A stretch of 64,000 nucleotides of DNA from JAVBPB01 sp031549965 (GCA_031549965.1 JAVBPB010000002.1:1-64000), one strand, 5' to 3'; counted from the first letter of the stretch, positions 17,106 to 27,021 are shown. Notes: generated by a model not told the origin, from the sequence alone. A program made the numbers and translations.

Positions 17106-19541
17106 TTACTGCATATAAACTATAACATTGTATTCGTTCTTACCTTCTTCATAAGGTATAACAAATCCGTTAATATCCATGCCATCAACATTAATACTTG
17201 AAACTCCCTTTTCAACTCCATTAGGATTTTTAACTTCAATGTTATAAATTGCATCACGAAACTTTCTTGTAATTTTAAATTCTCCAAACCCTTTTGGAAT
17301 ACAAGGATTTATTCCAAGACCCTCATGAGTTGGAAATACACCGAGGATGTGTTGGGAGATATTAACAAATGTCCATGCAGCAGTACCAGTTAACCAGCTA
17401 TTTTTAGCCTCACCATGAAATTTGGCATCTGCACCGGCAATCATCTGTGAATAAACATAAGGTTCAGTTCTGTGTACCTCGCTAATTTCTTCAAGATAAG
17501 CAGGACAAGTTTTTCTGTATATTTCAAAAGCACGATCTCCACGACCAATAACTGTTTCAGCAATTGAAACCCAAGGATTGTTGTGGCAGAAAATACCTGC
17601 GTTTTCTTTATATCCAGGTGGATAAGAAGAAATTTCTCCAAGTTCTAAATGATACTTTGTATATGCTGGCTGTAAAAGCATAATACCATATTTAGAATCA
17701 AGTTTTTCTTTAACTGAATCCAGAGCTTTTTGTGCCAATCCTTCTTTAACACCAACCTCAGCAAGGACACAAAAGCCTTGTGGTTCAATATAAATCTGAC
17801 CTTCCTCACATTCCTTTGAACCTACCTTAGTACCTGTGGAATCATATGCACGTAAAAACCAGTCTCCATCCCAGCCGTCTTTTATGATAGCTGCTTCCAT
17901 TAAGCCGACTTCTTCTAAGGCACGGGTAGCTTCATTTACATCGCCTTTGATTTCACAAAGCTTAGCATATTCTTTACCATATTTAACGAACATACCTGCA
18001 ATAAATACAGACTCTGCAACAGGACCTTCACTAGGACCAAAGGTTTGGAAAGACTCACCAGGTTGTTCTGAAAAACAGTTAAGATTCAAACAGTCATTCC
18101 AGTCAGCACGGCCAATTAAAGGAAGTTTATGAGGTCCTTTGTTATTAATAATATAATCAAAAGAACGTTTTAAATGCTCCATAAGTGGTTTGGCAACAGA
18201 ATCATCATTATCAAAAGGAACAATTTCATCTAAAATAGATAAGTCTCCACTTTCTTTAATATAAGCTGATGTACCTGCAATAAGCCAAAGTGGATCATCA
18301 TTGAAACCGCTACCAATGTCAGAATTTCCTTTTTTAGTAAGAGGTTGATATTGGTGATAAGCACTACCATCCTGCATTTGAGTTGAAGCAATATCAATAA
18401 TACGTTCTCTTGCACGATCTGGAATCAAGTGAACAAATCCTAATAGATCCTGACAGGAATCACGGAATCCCATTCCCCTTCCAATACCTGATTCATAGTA
18501 TGAAGCTGAACGAGACATATTAAATGTAACCATACATTGATATTGATTCCATGTATTAACCATACGATTAACTTTATCATCTGAACTTGAAACTTGATAT
18601 CCAGAAAGTAGCTTCTTCCAGTAACCTTTAAGTTCATTAAAAGCTTTGTCCACATCTTCATCACTTTGATATTTAGAAAGCATAGTTTTTGCACCATCTT
18701 TTCTAATTACATTTGGAGCTTCCCATTTGTTATCAACAGGGTTTTCAAGATATCCTAATACAAATACAAAGGATTTTTTCTCATTTGGTTCTAAAGTAAT
18801 ATTAATTTGATGTGAAGCAATTGGTGACCATCCGCTTGCAATAGAATTTGTAGCTTTTCCGTTTTCAACTGCTTCTGGCATGTCAGCACCTCTGTAAGCA
18901 CCAAGAAAGCTGTCACGGCTTGTATCAAAACCATCAATAGGTGTATTAACTGAATATACTGCATAATGGTTTCTTCTTTCTCTATATTCAGTCTTGTGAT
19001 AAATAGTAGAATCTATAACTTCAACTTCTCCAATGCTTAAATTACGTTGAAAATTCTTCATATCATCATCAGCATTCCATAAGCACCATTCAACATATGA
19101 AAATAGTGAAATATTTTTTTGGCTGTCTGAATTATTGCTTATTTCAACCTTAGTTACTTCGCAGTTATCATTCATAGGTACAAAAGTTAAAAGAGAAGCT
19201 TCTACATTGTTTTTAGAAGAAGTAAAACGGCTATATCCTATACCGTGTCTGCATTCATAAGAATCTAAATCTGTTTTTGTTGGCTGCCAACCTGGATTCC
19301 AAATAGTAGAACCATCTTTAATATAAAAGTACTTTCCATTAATATCTGCCGGAACATTATTATAACGGTATCTAGTCATACGAAGTAATTTTGCATCTTT
19401 ATAGAAGGTATAGCCACCACATGTGTTAGAAATTAGTGAAAAAAATTCATTACATCCAAGGTAATTAATCCAAGGAAGGGGAGTTTTAGGGGTTGTAATA
19501 ACATATTCCTGTCTTTCATCATCAAAGCGTCCGAATTTCAT
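17106..19541 (-). CDS. cellobiose phosphorylase, glycoside hydrolase family 94
   Basis: Cellobiose phosphorylase splits cellobiose with phosphate into glucose 1-phosphate and glucose in the cytoplasm. At 811 residues the protein matches clostridial enzymes of this type (cellodextrin phosphorylases are near 980). The N-terminus MKFGRFDDERQEYVI and the catalytic block GRADWNDCLNL (about residue 480, with the general acid Asp) are diagnostic; TAAWTF and the late PCIPKGF are also present. There is no signal peptide. The start at 19539-19541 follows AAAAGGAGA; a longer frame begins at 19559. It is divergent from the LacI regulator and the sugar transporter genes, with an operator at 19664-19683. 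Confidence 0.93.
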   Translation of the reverse strand: MKFGRFDDERQEYVITTPKTPLPWINYLGCNEFFSLISNTCGGYTFYKDAKLLRMTRYRYNNVPADINGKYFYIKDGSTIWNPGWQPTKTDLDSYECRHGIGYSRFTSSKNNVEASLLTFVPMNDNCEVTKVEISNNSDSQKNISLFSYVEWCLWNADDDMKNFQRNLSIGEVEVIDSTIYHKTEYRERRNHYAVYSVNTPIDGFDTSRDSFLGAYRGADMPEAVENGKATNSIASGWSPIASHQINITLEPNEKKSFVFVLGYLENPVDNKWEAPNVIRKDGAKTMLSKYQSDEDVDKAFNELKGYWKKLLSGYQVSSSDDKVNRMVNTWNQYQCMVTFNMSRSASYYESGIGRGMGFRDSCQDLLGFVHLIPDRARERIIDIASTQMQDGSAYHQYQPLTKKGNSDIGSGFNDDPLWLIAGTSAYIKESGDLSILDEIVPFDNDDSVAKPLMEHLKRSFDYIINNKGPHKLPLIGRADWNDCLNLNCFSEQPGESFQTFGPSEGPVAESVFIAGMFVKYGKEYAKLCEIKGDVNEATRALEEVGLMEAAIIKDGWDGDWFLRAYDSTGTKVGSKECEEGQIYIEPQGFCVLAEVGVKEGLAQKALDSVKEKLDSKYGIMLLQPAYTKYHLELGEISSYPPGYKENAGIFCHNNPWVSIAETVIGRGDRAFEIYRKTCPAYLEEISEVHRTEPYVYSQMIAGADAKFHGEAKNSWLTGTAAWTFVNISQHILGVFPTHEGLGINPCIPKGFGEFKITRKFRDAIYNIEVKNPNGVEKGVSSINVDGMDINGFVIPYEEGKNEYNVIVYMQ

Positions 19542-19663
19542 AAAAATTCTCCTTTTCATTATTAAATTTTTAATAGTAGGTTATTGTCAATGTATGATTT
19601 CTCAATTGACTATTTTGTTTTAGATTACATAATATTATGTTTGTTTATTATTTTTATGAAAGA

Positions 19664-19683
19664 TTACGTAAACGTTTAAGTAA
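19664..19683. promoter_or_regulatory. LacI-type operator in front of the phosphorylase gene
   Basis: TTACGTAAACGTTTAAGTAA is a 20-base palindrome with one mismatched pair, centred on CG as in LacI-family operators. It also resembles a catabolite (cre) site. It differs at only three positions from 19961-19980. The 19542-20007 gap otherwise shows no gene. Confidence 0.75.
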
Positions 19684-19960
19684 GCTTTTTAAATAATAAC
19701 CGATATAAGGAGTATACTGGATAAATGGGAAAAAATCAACTATAATTTTAAATAATTTTCAACCCGGTTTATTATGTAAAAGTTATAATTATTAAAAAAC
19801 ATATCAAAAAACAGTAAATTATAACGATAGGCCAAAATTTAGTTCAAAAGAACTATGAAAAATATATAAAAACATAAGAATAAATATAGTGAAAACCAAC
19901 AAAAAATTAATAAATTAAAAATAGCACTTGAAATATTGTTTAATGTGTTGTATATTTAAC

Positions 19961-19980
19961 TTACGAAATCGATTAAGTAA
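19961..19980. promoter_or_regulatory. second LacI-type operator, in front of the lacI-type gene
   Basis: TTACGAAATCGATTAAGTAA matches the site at 19664 in 17 of 20 positions and lies 28 bases before the regulator's start codon, which suggests autoregulation. Confidence 0.7.
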
Positions 19981-20007
19981 CAACAAAAACACAACAGAGG
20001 TGATGAG

Positions 20008-21015
20008 ATGGTTTCTATGAAAGACATTGCTGCTGTATGCAATGTATCAGTGGCCACAGTCAGTAAAGCTTTAAATGGACATAGCGATATAGGAAAAGAG
20101 ACAAAAGAGAATATACAAAAGACAGCAAAAGAAATGGGGTATTTTCCAAACTCATCAGCAAGAGCATTAAGAACCAACAGAACATATAATCTGGGAGTTT
20201 TATTTGCAGATGAAGCCAATAGCGGACTGACACATGATTACTTCGCAGGTGTAATTAATAGTTTTAAAGTAGCAGCAGAAGAAGAAGGATATGATATTAC
20301 TTTTTTAAATAATAGAAAGAACAAGTTTAATATGTCATATTTAGAACACAGTAAATACAGAGGATTAGAAGGAGTTGTGCTTGCCTGCATAGATTTTACA
20401 GATCCTGAAGTACAAGAATTAGTAAATAGCAATATTCCTGTTGTAACTATTGATTATCTATTTAATAACAGAATTGCCATTATGTCAAATAATGCTTCTG
20501 GAATGCAGGAATTATTAAACTTTGTATATAATCAGGGCCATCGTAAGATTGCATATATACATGGTGCTGACTCAGCAGTAACAAAAGCAAGAATGACAAG
20601 TTTTTTTAAAATTGCAGAAGAAAAGGATTTATTTGTTCCAGATGAATACATAAGAGAAGCAGCTTATAGGGATGCTATAACAGCAGGAAAGGTTACAAAG
20701 GAACTTTTAGAACTTAAAAATCCACCAACCTGTATTTTGTATCCGGATGATTATTCAGCTATTGGAGGAATGAATGCAATAAAAGAAAGAGGTCTTAGCA
20801 TACCAAAAGATATTTCAATTGCAGGTTATGATGGTATTATGATTGCATCTCAATTAGAACCAAGGTTGACTACTATAAAGCAGGATACAGAAGCTTTAGG
20901 GGCAAGAGCAGCAGAAAAGTTAATAAGCTTAATAGAAAAACCAAAAAGCACTCTCATTGAAATGATTACAATTGAAGGAAAATTAATAGAAGGCAAATCA
21001 GTAGGAGAGATTTAA
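20008..21015 (+). CDS. LacI-family transcriptional regulator of cellobiose genes
   Basis: The 335-residue protein has a LacI helix-turn-helix and hinge (about 1-60: MKDIAAVCNVSVATVSKALNG, then GYFPNSSARALRT) and a periplasmic-binding-type ligand domain (about 65-330). The start at 20008 follows AGAGGTG; an in-frame ATG at 20017 also fits. It lies between the divergent cellobiose phosphorylase and the sugar ABC transporter, with near-identical operators in the promoters, so it probably senses cellobiose or a breakdown product. The ligand is inference. Confidence 0.9.
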   Translation: MVSMKDIAAVCNVSVATVSKALNGHSDIGKETKENIQKTAKEMGYFPNSSARALRTNRTYNLGVLFADEANSGLTHDYFAGVINSFKVAAEEEGYDITFLNNRKNKFNMSYLEHSKYRGLEGVVLACIDFTDPEVQELVNSNIPVVTIDYLFNNRIAIMSNNASGMQELLNFVYNQGHRKIAYIHGADSAVTKARMTSFFKIAEEKDLFVPDEYIREAAYRDAITAGKVTKELLELKNPPTCILYPDDYSAIGGMNAIKERGLSIPKDISIAGYDGIMIASQLEPRLTTIKQDTEALGARAAEKLISLIEKPKSTLIEMITIEGKLIEGKSVGEI

Positions 21016-21040
21016 TCAAAAGCACATTTAGATATTTCTA

Positions 21041-21058
21041 TTACTTAGAGATAAGTAA
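21041..21058. promoter_or_regulatory. possible third operator before the sugar-binding protein gene
   Basis: TTACTTAGAGATAAGTAA has perfect 7-base arms and shares the TTAC...GTAA ends and the TAAGTAA half-site with the two stronger LacI-type operators, but its centre differs and is two bases shorter. Confidence 0.4.
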
Positions 21059-21083
21059 TATAGATATAAAAGGTAACAGCCAA

Positions 21084-21108
21084 TTTCAAAAATAATTTAT
21101 TTTTGAAA
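21084..21108 (+). terminator. AT-rich hairpin between regulator and binding-protein genes
   Basis: TTTCAAAAATA and TATTTTTGAAA form a perfect 11-base stem with an ATT loop. It could end the regulator transcript, but it is A/T only apart from one pair and is not followed by a T run. Confidence 0.4.
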
Positions 21109-21147
21109 CTGACATAACTTATTTAAAATTAAAATGGAGGAATAATT

Positions 21148-22566
21148 ATGAGAAAGAAGTTTCTAAGCGTTTTACTAGCAACATCAATGCTTGCAACTGT
21201 ATTTACAGGATGCGGCAGCAATTCAAACAATGAAAGTACTACAGCAGCTACAACACAGGCAGCACAAGGAGAAACACAAGGAGAAACACAAGGAGATACT
21301 CAGGCAACAGATGCACAAAACACATCAAGTGAAGGAAAAGTACTTAGAATTTACTGCTGGAATGAAGAATTTCAAAGTCGTTTTAATGACTACTATGCTT
21401 CTAAGCTTCCATCAGATGTTCAAGTTGAATGGGTAATAACTCCAAACGAAAACAATGCATATCAAAACAAATTAGATGAAGATTTATTAAATCAGGCAAA
21501 TGTATCAGATGATCAAAAGATCGACATCTTCTTAATCGAAGCAGATTACGCACTAAAATATACTGATACACCATATGCACTTGATGTAAAAGGTGAAATC
21601 GGACTTACAGATACAGATCTTGCTAATCAATATCAATATACTAAAGACATTGTAACTGATTCTAATGGTTTATTAAAAGGTGTTACATGGCAGGCAACTC
21701 CAGGATTATTTGCATACAGACGTTCAATTGCAAAAGAAGTATTAGGAACTGATGATCCTGTAGAAGTTCAAAAATCATTAGCTAGTTGGGATTCATTTGA
21801 CACAACTGCTACTAAGATGAAAGATGGCGGATACAAAATGTTATCAGGTTACGATGATTCATACCGTACATTTTCAAATAACCAAGCTGGACCATGGGTT
21901 CAAGATGGCAAAATCGTAGTTGATGAAAACTTAATGAGATGGGTTGATCAAACTAAAGACTATACAGACAAAGCTTATAACAATAAAACAACTCTTTGGG
22001 CAACTGAATGGGCAGCAGACCAAGGTCCAGAAGGAAAGGTATTTGGATTCTTCTACTCAACTTGGGGAATTAATTTTACTCTACTTGGAAACTCTTTAGC
22101 AAATGCTGACGGAGCAAAAGAAGTTGGTAACGGAATCTATGGTGACTGGGCAGTTTGTGAAGGTCCACAAAACTACTATTGGGGTGGTACATGGATTTGT
22201 GCAGCTACAGGAACTGATAACAAGACTTTAGTAAAAGATGTTATGTATACATTAACATGTGATCAAGCTACAATGAAGAAAATTACTGAAGACACACAAG
22301 ACTACACAAATAATATGGCAGCTATGAATGAACTTGCAAACAGCGATTTCAAATCTGATTTCTTAGGCGGACAAAACCACATCGCATTATTTGCAGCAGC
22401 AGCACCAAAAATCGACATGAGCAACATTTCACCATATGATCAAGGTTTAAATGAAGAATTCCAAAAAGCATTTAAAGATTATTTTGATGGAAATGTATCA
22501 AAAGAAGAAGCTTTAGAAAACTTCTATACAGCAGCAACTGAAAAATATCCTTCTCTTACTCACTAA
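21148..22566 (+). CDS. sugar ABC transporter substrate-binding lipoprotein
   Basis: The 472-residue protein is the extracellular binding component of a CUT1-type carbohydrate importer. It has a type II signal peptide with lipobox FTGC (Cys22), a low-complexity linker (about 25-60) that includes a tandem repeat of QGET units, and a family-1 solute-binding fold rich in Trp (TWQATPGLFAYRR, YYWGGTWICA). GGAGG precedes the start. Two permeases follow; no ATPase is in the operon, so a shared MsmK-type ATPase elsewhere is likely. Cellobiose or cellodextrin is the probable substrate because of the neighbouring phosphorylase. Confidence 0.9.
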   Translation: MRKKFLSVLLATSMLATVFTGCGSNSNNESTTAATTQAAQGETQGETQGDTQATDAQNTSSEGKVLRIYCWNEEFQSRFNDYYASKLPSDVQVEWVITPNENNAYQNKLDEDLLNQANVSDDQKIDIFLIEADYALKYTDTPYALDVKGEIGLTDTDLANQYQYTKDIVTDSNGLLKGVTWQATPGLFAYRRSIAKEVLGTDDPVEVQKSLASWDSFDTTATKMKDGGYKMLSGYDDSYRTFSNNQAGPWVQDGKIVVDENLMRWVDQTKDYTDKAYNNKTTLWATEWAADQGPEGKVFGFFYSTWGINFTLLGNSLANADGAKEVGNGIYGDWAVCEGPQNYYWGGTWICAATGTDNKTLVKDVMYTLTCDQATMKKITEDTQDYTNNMAAMNELANSDFKSDFLGGQNHIALFAAAAPKIDMSNISPYDQGLNEEFQKAFKDYFDGNVSKEEALENFYTAATEKYPSLTH

Positions 22567-22577
22567 TAATTAACTAC

Positions 22578-22614
22578 CAAATGATATTGGTAACACCAAT
22601 ACCAATATCATTTG
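22578..22614 (+). promoter_or_regulatory. intercistronic hairpin after the binding-protein gene
   Basis: CAAATGATATTGGT (22578-22591) and ACCAATATCATTTG (22601-22614) form a perfect 14-base stem. Such hairpins between binding-protein and permease genes usually protect the upstream mRNA and lower expression of the permeases. Confidence 0.75.
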
Positions 22615-22650
22615 ATATGTTTAGCATGTAAAACTGGTTGAGGTGATCAA

Positions 22651-23577
22651 ATGTCAGCATCTACGATAAAAAAGAAAACATCAAAAGTGGTAAAATATAA
22701 TAAATGGGGATACTTATTCCTTATACCATTTTTTGCAATTTATACTATCTTCTCTTTAATACCATTATTATCTACATTTTATAACAGTTTCTTTGAAAAC
22801 TACAGAGAAGGTCTAAAACAAATTGGTCCGAATTTTGTTGGGCTTGATAATTTTACAGCAATTCTTACTCATGGTGATTTGCTTAAATACACACAAAATA
22901 CGGCTATTATGTGGATTTTAGGTTTTGTTCCACAGATTATTATATCATTGCTGCTGGCAGCATGGTTTACCGATACAAGACTAAAATTAAAAGGTTCCGG
23001 ATTTTTTAAAACGGTAATTTATATGCCAAACCTTATAATGGCATCAGCATTTTCTATGCTATTTTTCGCTCTTTTTTCTGATAACGGGCCTGTAAATAAC
23101 ATATTAGTAAGTGCAGGAATTATAGCAGAACCATTTAGATTCTTATCTTCTATATGGAGTACAAGAGGTCTTGTAGCATTAATGAACTTTTTAATGTGGT
23201 ATGGAAATACAACAATTCTTCTTATGGCTGGTATGATGGGAATTGACCCTGGTTTATTCGAAGCGGCACAGGTAGATGGTGCTAAACCAATGGAGATTTT
23301 TGGTAAAATTACACTTCCTTTAATTAAGCCTATTTTAGTATATGTAATGATTACATCATTAATCGGTGGTATTCAAATGTTTGACGTACCACAAATATTA
23401 ACAAACGGTAATGGTAATCCAAACAGAACAAGTATGACACTTATTATGTATTTGAATAAGCATTTATTTAGTCAAAACTTTGGTATGGCAGGAGCACTTT
23501 CAGTAATTTTATTTGTAATTACAGCAATACTTAGCTTATGGGTATATCGTACATTAACCAAAGAAAGAGAATATTAG
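22651..23577 (+). CDS. sugar ABC transporter permease (MalF-like)
   Basis: The 308-residue permease has six membrane segments and the conserved cytoplasmic EAA loop (EAAQVDGAKPMEIFGKITLP, about 205-225), through which the transport ATPase couples. It follows the binding-protein gene and is followed 14 bases later by the second permease, so the two form the heterodimeric channel. The start follows GAGGTGATCA. Confidence 0.92.
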   Translation: MSASTIKKKTSKVVKYNKWGYLFLIPFFAIYTIFSLIPLLSTFYNSFFENYREGLKQIGPNFVGLDNFTAILTHGDLLKYTQNTAIMWILGFVPQIIISLLLAAWFTDTRLKLKGSGFFKTVIYMPNLIMASAFSMLFFALFSDNGPVNNILVSAGIIAEPFRFLSSIWSTRGLVALMNFLMWYGNTTILLMAGMMGIDPGLFEAAQVDGAKPMEIFGKITLPLIKPILVYVMITSLIGGIQMFDVPQILTNGNGNPNRTSMTLIMYLNKHLFSQNFGMAGALSVILFVITAILSLWVYRTLTKEREY

Positions 23578-23591
23578 AAAGGAGAGCAATC

Positions 23592-24458
23592 ATGGATAAA
23601 AGTAAAAAAGAAAAAAGCGATTCAAGAGTCCTTTTTGTAAGAAGAGGAATAGGCTATGTAGTATTAATTCTATTATCAATATTAAGTTTGTTTTCCTTTT
23701 ATATTCTATTAGTTAATGCCACTCGTGCACATGTGGATATTCAAAAGGGATTTTCAATCTTACCAGGAAGTAGTTTTTTTAAGAACTTTAGTAATTTAAT
23801 GGATAATCAAAATCTTCCTGTACTTACAGGTATAAGAAACAGCGTTTTTGTTTCGATATGTACGGCTTTTATTACAACATATGTTTCGGCACTAACAGCA
23901 TATGCAATTCATGCGTATGATTTTAAACTTAAAAAAGCAGCATTTACATTTATTTTATTAATTATGATGGTTCCAAGTCAGATTTCAGCGTTAGGTTTTA
24001 TTAGATTAATGGGTGATTTTCATTTAATGAATACATTTATTCCTTTAATTATTCCAGCGGCAGCGTCTCCGGTAGTGTTTTTCTTCATGAAGCAATACAT
24101 GGAAAGCTCATTGCCTATTGAAATTGTTGAAGCTTCAAGAATGGATGGTTCTGGAGAGTTCTTTACTTTTAATAGGATTATTATTCCTATTATGAAACCG
24201 GCAATTGCGGTTCAGGCTATTTTCTCTTTTGTTTCATCTTGGAATAACTATTTTACTCCTGCCCTTATTTTAGAGAAGAAGGATTTAAAAACACTTCCAA
24301 TTTTAATTGCACAGTTAAGAAGTGCGGATTTCCTTAAGTTTGATACAGGGCAGATTTATATGCTGATTACGATTGCTATACTTCCGGTTATTATTGCTTA
24401 TCTTTTCTTGTCTAAGTTTATTGTACAAGGAGTGGCAGTTGGAAGTGTTAAGGGTTAA
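23592..24458 (+). CDS. sugar ABC transporter permease (MalG-like)
   Basis: The 288-residue permease has six membrane segments and an EAA loop variant (VEASRMDGSGEFFTFNRIIIP, about 185-205). I set the start at the ATG at 23592 behind GGAGAG; a longer frame overlaps the previous gene. It completes the transporter and is followed by a strong terminator. Confidence 0.92.
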   Translation: MDKSKKEKSDSRVLFVRRGIGYVVLILLSILSLFSFYILLVNATRAHVDIQKGFSILPGSSFFKNFSNLMDNQNLPVLTGIRNSVFVSICTAFITTYVSALTAYAIHAYDFKLKKAAFTFILLIMMVPSQISALGFIRLMGDFHLMNTFIPLIIPAAASPVVFFFMKQYMESSLPIEIVEASRMDGSGEFFTFNRIIIPIMKPAIAVQAIFSFVSSWNNYFTPALILEKKDLKTLPILIAQLRSADFLKFDTGQIYMLITIAILPVIIAYLFLSKFIVQGVAVGSVKG

Positions 24459-24550
24459 GTTCTTTTTGAGGGGTCACACTTTGCTTTTTTGTCTTTGACC
24501 CTCCAAGGCTTTATACATATTCTCTGAAAATGCAGTCAGTCAAACATTCC

Positions 24551-24604
24551 AATGAGCCAAAACCTCATGTAAGCCAAGGCTTCCGTGAGGTTTTGGCTCA
24601 TTTT
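24551..24604 (+). terminator. terminator of the sugar transporter operon
   Basis: AATGAGCCAAAACCTCA (24551-24567) and its exact complement at 24586-24602 form a 17-base stem with an 18-base loop that ends in TTTT. A weaker GAGGGGTCA/TGACCCTC hairpin precedes it at about 24467-24505. The gap to 24768 shows no other gene; a -10 TATAAT at 24737-24742 precedes the next gene. Confidence 0.85.
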
Positions 24605-24768
24605 CATTGATTGAATTAAGTTATTTGAGTTTTGTGGGAATTAATTAGTATTTTTATATTTTATTACTTGGAGAAATATGATATAATATTTGATATAGTA
24701 ATTATTTGGATATTACTTTAGATAGATTTGCAACTATATAATATTATAAAAAAATGGATGAAAATATT

Positions 24769-26160
24769 ATGAAAAAGAAAATTTTATTATTAACGATGAT
24801 GTTTGTGACCATGTTTTCAGGATGTAGTAATTGGGATAATAAGAAATTAACATTGGATATTACTGAATCTACAACAAAAATACAAGAAGATATTCAGAAG
24901 AATAAAATGAAAAATGCAACTGATACAGGGAAGGTACTTAGAATCTATTGCTGGAATGAAGAGTTTAAGAATCTTTTTAGTAATTATTATGCTTATAAAC
25001 TCCCTTCAGACATTCAGGTCGAATGGGTCATCACTCCAAATGATGATAATGGTTATCAAAACAAACTAGATCAGGATTTGCTAAATCAGGAATATGTATC
25101 AGACGATCAAAAGATTGATATTTTTTTAATTGAAACGGATTATGCACTTAAGTATACAGACACTCCGTATACTCTTGATGTTAAGGGTGATATTGGACTT
25201 GCTGATGTGGAATTAGCAAAACAGTATAGATATACTAAGGAAATTGTAACTGATTCTAATGGATTATTAAAAGGTGTTTCATGGCAGGCAACTCCGGGAT
25301 TGTTTGCATATAGACGTTCTATTGCAAAAGAGGTTCTAGGGACAGATGATCCGTTGGAAGTTCAAAAGGCATTGTCAGATTGGGATTCATTTGATGAGAC
25401 AGCAGTTAAGATGAAAGATAATGGATATAAAATGCTATCAGGTTATTATGATTCATACCGTACTTTTTCAAATAATCAGGCGGGTTCATGGGTTCAGGGA
25501 AATGTGATTACTATTGACGAGAATTTATTGAGATGGGTAGAGCAGACAAAGGAGTATACGGATAAAGGATATAATAATAATACTACGCTTTGGTCGGACG
25601 AATGGGAAGCAGATCAAGGGCCGAATGGCAGCGTGTTTGGGTTTTTCTATTCCACTTGGGGAATTAACTTTACTTTACTTGGAAACTCTTTAGGAGATGC
25701 TGATGGACCAAAGGAAGTAGGAAATGGAATCTACGGTGATTGGGCTGTTTGTGAAGGGCCACAAAACTATTACTGGGGAGGCTCATGGATTTGTGCTGCA
25801 GCAGGAACAGATAACAAGAGTATAGTTAAAGATGTTATGTATACATTAACATGCCATAAGGATACTATGAAGAAAATTACTGAAGACACTCAAGATTATA
25901 CCAATAATATGGAAGCAATGAATGAACTTGCAATTAGTGATTATAAATCAAAGTTCTTAGGGGGTCAAAACCATATTGCACTATTTGCAGCGGCAGCACC
26001 TAAAATTGATATGAGAAATATTTCTCCATATGATCAGGGACTAAATGAAGAATTTCAAAATGCGTTTAAAGATTATTTTGAGGGAAAAGTATCAAAAGAA
26101 GAGGCATTGCAAAACTTTTATATGGCGGCGACAGAGAAGTATCCTTTTCTTTCTCATTAA
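24769..26160 (+). CDS. orphan paralogue of the sugar-binding lipoprotein
   Basis: The 463-residue product is nearly the same protein as that at 21148 over its whole mature length (roughly 80-85 percent identical by eye), but has a different signal peptide (lipobox FSGC, Cys19) and linker. No permease or ATPase follows, so it must use the permeases encoded upstream or be redundant. The ribosome site is weak: only GGATG precedes the ATG at 24769, and an in-frame ATG at 24754 is also possible. Codon choice differs from the first copy, which suggests an old duplication or lower expression. Confidence 0.88.
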   Translation: MKKKILLLTMMFVTMFSGCSNWDNKKLTLDITESTTKIQEDIQKNKMKNATDTGKVLRIYCWNEEFKNLFSNYYAYKLPSDIQVEWVITPNDDNGYQNKLDQDLLNQEYVSDDQKIDIFLIETDYALKYTDTPYTLDVKGDIGLADVELAKQYRYTKEIVTDSNGLLKGVSWQATPGLFAYRRSIAKEVLGTDDPLEVQKALSDWDSFDETAVKMKDNGYKMLSGYYDSYRTFSNNQAGSWVQGNVITIDENLLRWVEQTKEYTDKGYNNNTTLWSDEWEADQGPNGSVFGFFYSTWGINFTLLGNSLGDADGPKEVGNGIYGDWAVCEGPQNYYWGGSWICAAAGTDNKSIVKDVMYTLTCHKDTMKKITEDTQDYTNNMEAMNELAISDYKSKFLGGQNHIALFAAAAPKIDMRNISPYDQGLNEEFQNAFKDYFEGKVSKEEALQNFYMAATEKYPFLSH

Positions 26161-26192
26161 TGAGTGAATGAAAGCAGATGACCTTTATTCTA

Positions 26193-26837
26193 TTAAAGTC
26201 TAGGAGCATGAATCATGAGGTTATTAGAAATTAAATTAGAATGAGAACCGCTAACAATAACATCCACATATTTCCATGACTTTTCCTGTAAAAATAAAGG
26301 TATCAACAAAGAATCCCACCAATTAGCAAATTCCGTGATGGACTCTATGGTTCCTCCATTTTCTCCATTAGCAAGGTCTCGCTGTACAACACGTTCCCTA
26401 GCGATTTGTGGCTCGGTATCTACCCAAATAGAGTATGTTGCAATAGTACGCAATGTTTTTCTGCTGGCTCCCATACCCTCAATAACGAGTGCCTTATTTG
26501 GAGTAACATCAATGGTTCCAGAACGGTTTTCCTTAATCCAGCCAGTTGGTTTATAAGCAACATTATTTCCACCCCGCCAAGGATTTACAATGCCAGCAAT
26601 CATCTCATCATCCCAATGGATAGGGTCAGCACACCAGCTTACATCGTCTGAATGAACTAGATTTGCATTCAATATATCAGCAAGTTTTGAAGCTAAAGTT
26701 GTCTTGCCTGAGCCTGCAACTCCATCAATGAGTATAAGGGGATTAGGCATAATGTTTGATATGTTTATTGCAAGATTGGACAGAGACTCTTCTGACCATG
26801 TATTTATTTTGAGCGATGGTAACATTGATAATGTCAT
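26193..26837 (-). CDS. P-loop kinase-like protein (uridine kinase/AAA_18 type)
   Basis: The 214-residue protein has a Walker A motif GVAGSGKTT (about residue 40) and a nucleoside-kinase-like layout: an acidic HSDDVSW stretch, WDDE, a LVIEGMGA strand and a lid with RERVVQRD. It resembles small uridine-kinase-like proteins of unknown substrate. I place the start at the ATG complementary to 26835-26837, ten bases after AGGAGAGG. It is convergent with the orphan binding-protein gene and appears monocistronic. Confidence 0.7.
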   Translation of the reverse strand: MTLSMLPSLKINTWSEESLSNLAINISNIMPNPLILIDGVAGSGKTTLASKLADILNANLVHSDDVSWCADPIHWDDEMIAGIVNPWRGGNNVAYKPTGWIKENRSGTIDVTPNKALVIEGMGASRKTLRTIATYSIWVDTEPQIARERVVQRDLANGENGGTIESITEFANWWDSLLIPLFLQEKSWKYVDVIVSGSHSNLISNNLMIHAPRL

Positions 26838-27021
26838 ATATATAATCCTCTCCTTCAAGATTGTAATAATTACCTTATTTATTTTATTACAGCCACTAAT
26901 ATAAATTAGGTCAATAAATTATCAACCAGGTGTTGAATAAATTTCTAGCCATAGTATAGCACAATTAAACTATAAAATCAATCCGAGGTACTTAAAAAAT
27001 CATTATGAAAGGTGAGATATA

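Noticed and set aside
21191..21436. Out-of-frame ORF in the binding-protein gene
   Set aside because: It is a shadow of the lipoprotein linker repeat in another frame, rich in HKEK units.
24698..24718. Inverted repeat AGTAAT/ATTACT before the orphan binding protein as a LacI operator
   Set aside because: The half-sites are in the opposite orientation to those of the two strong operators and the centre does not match.
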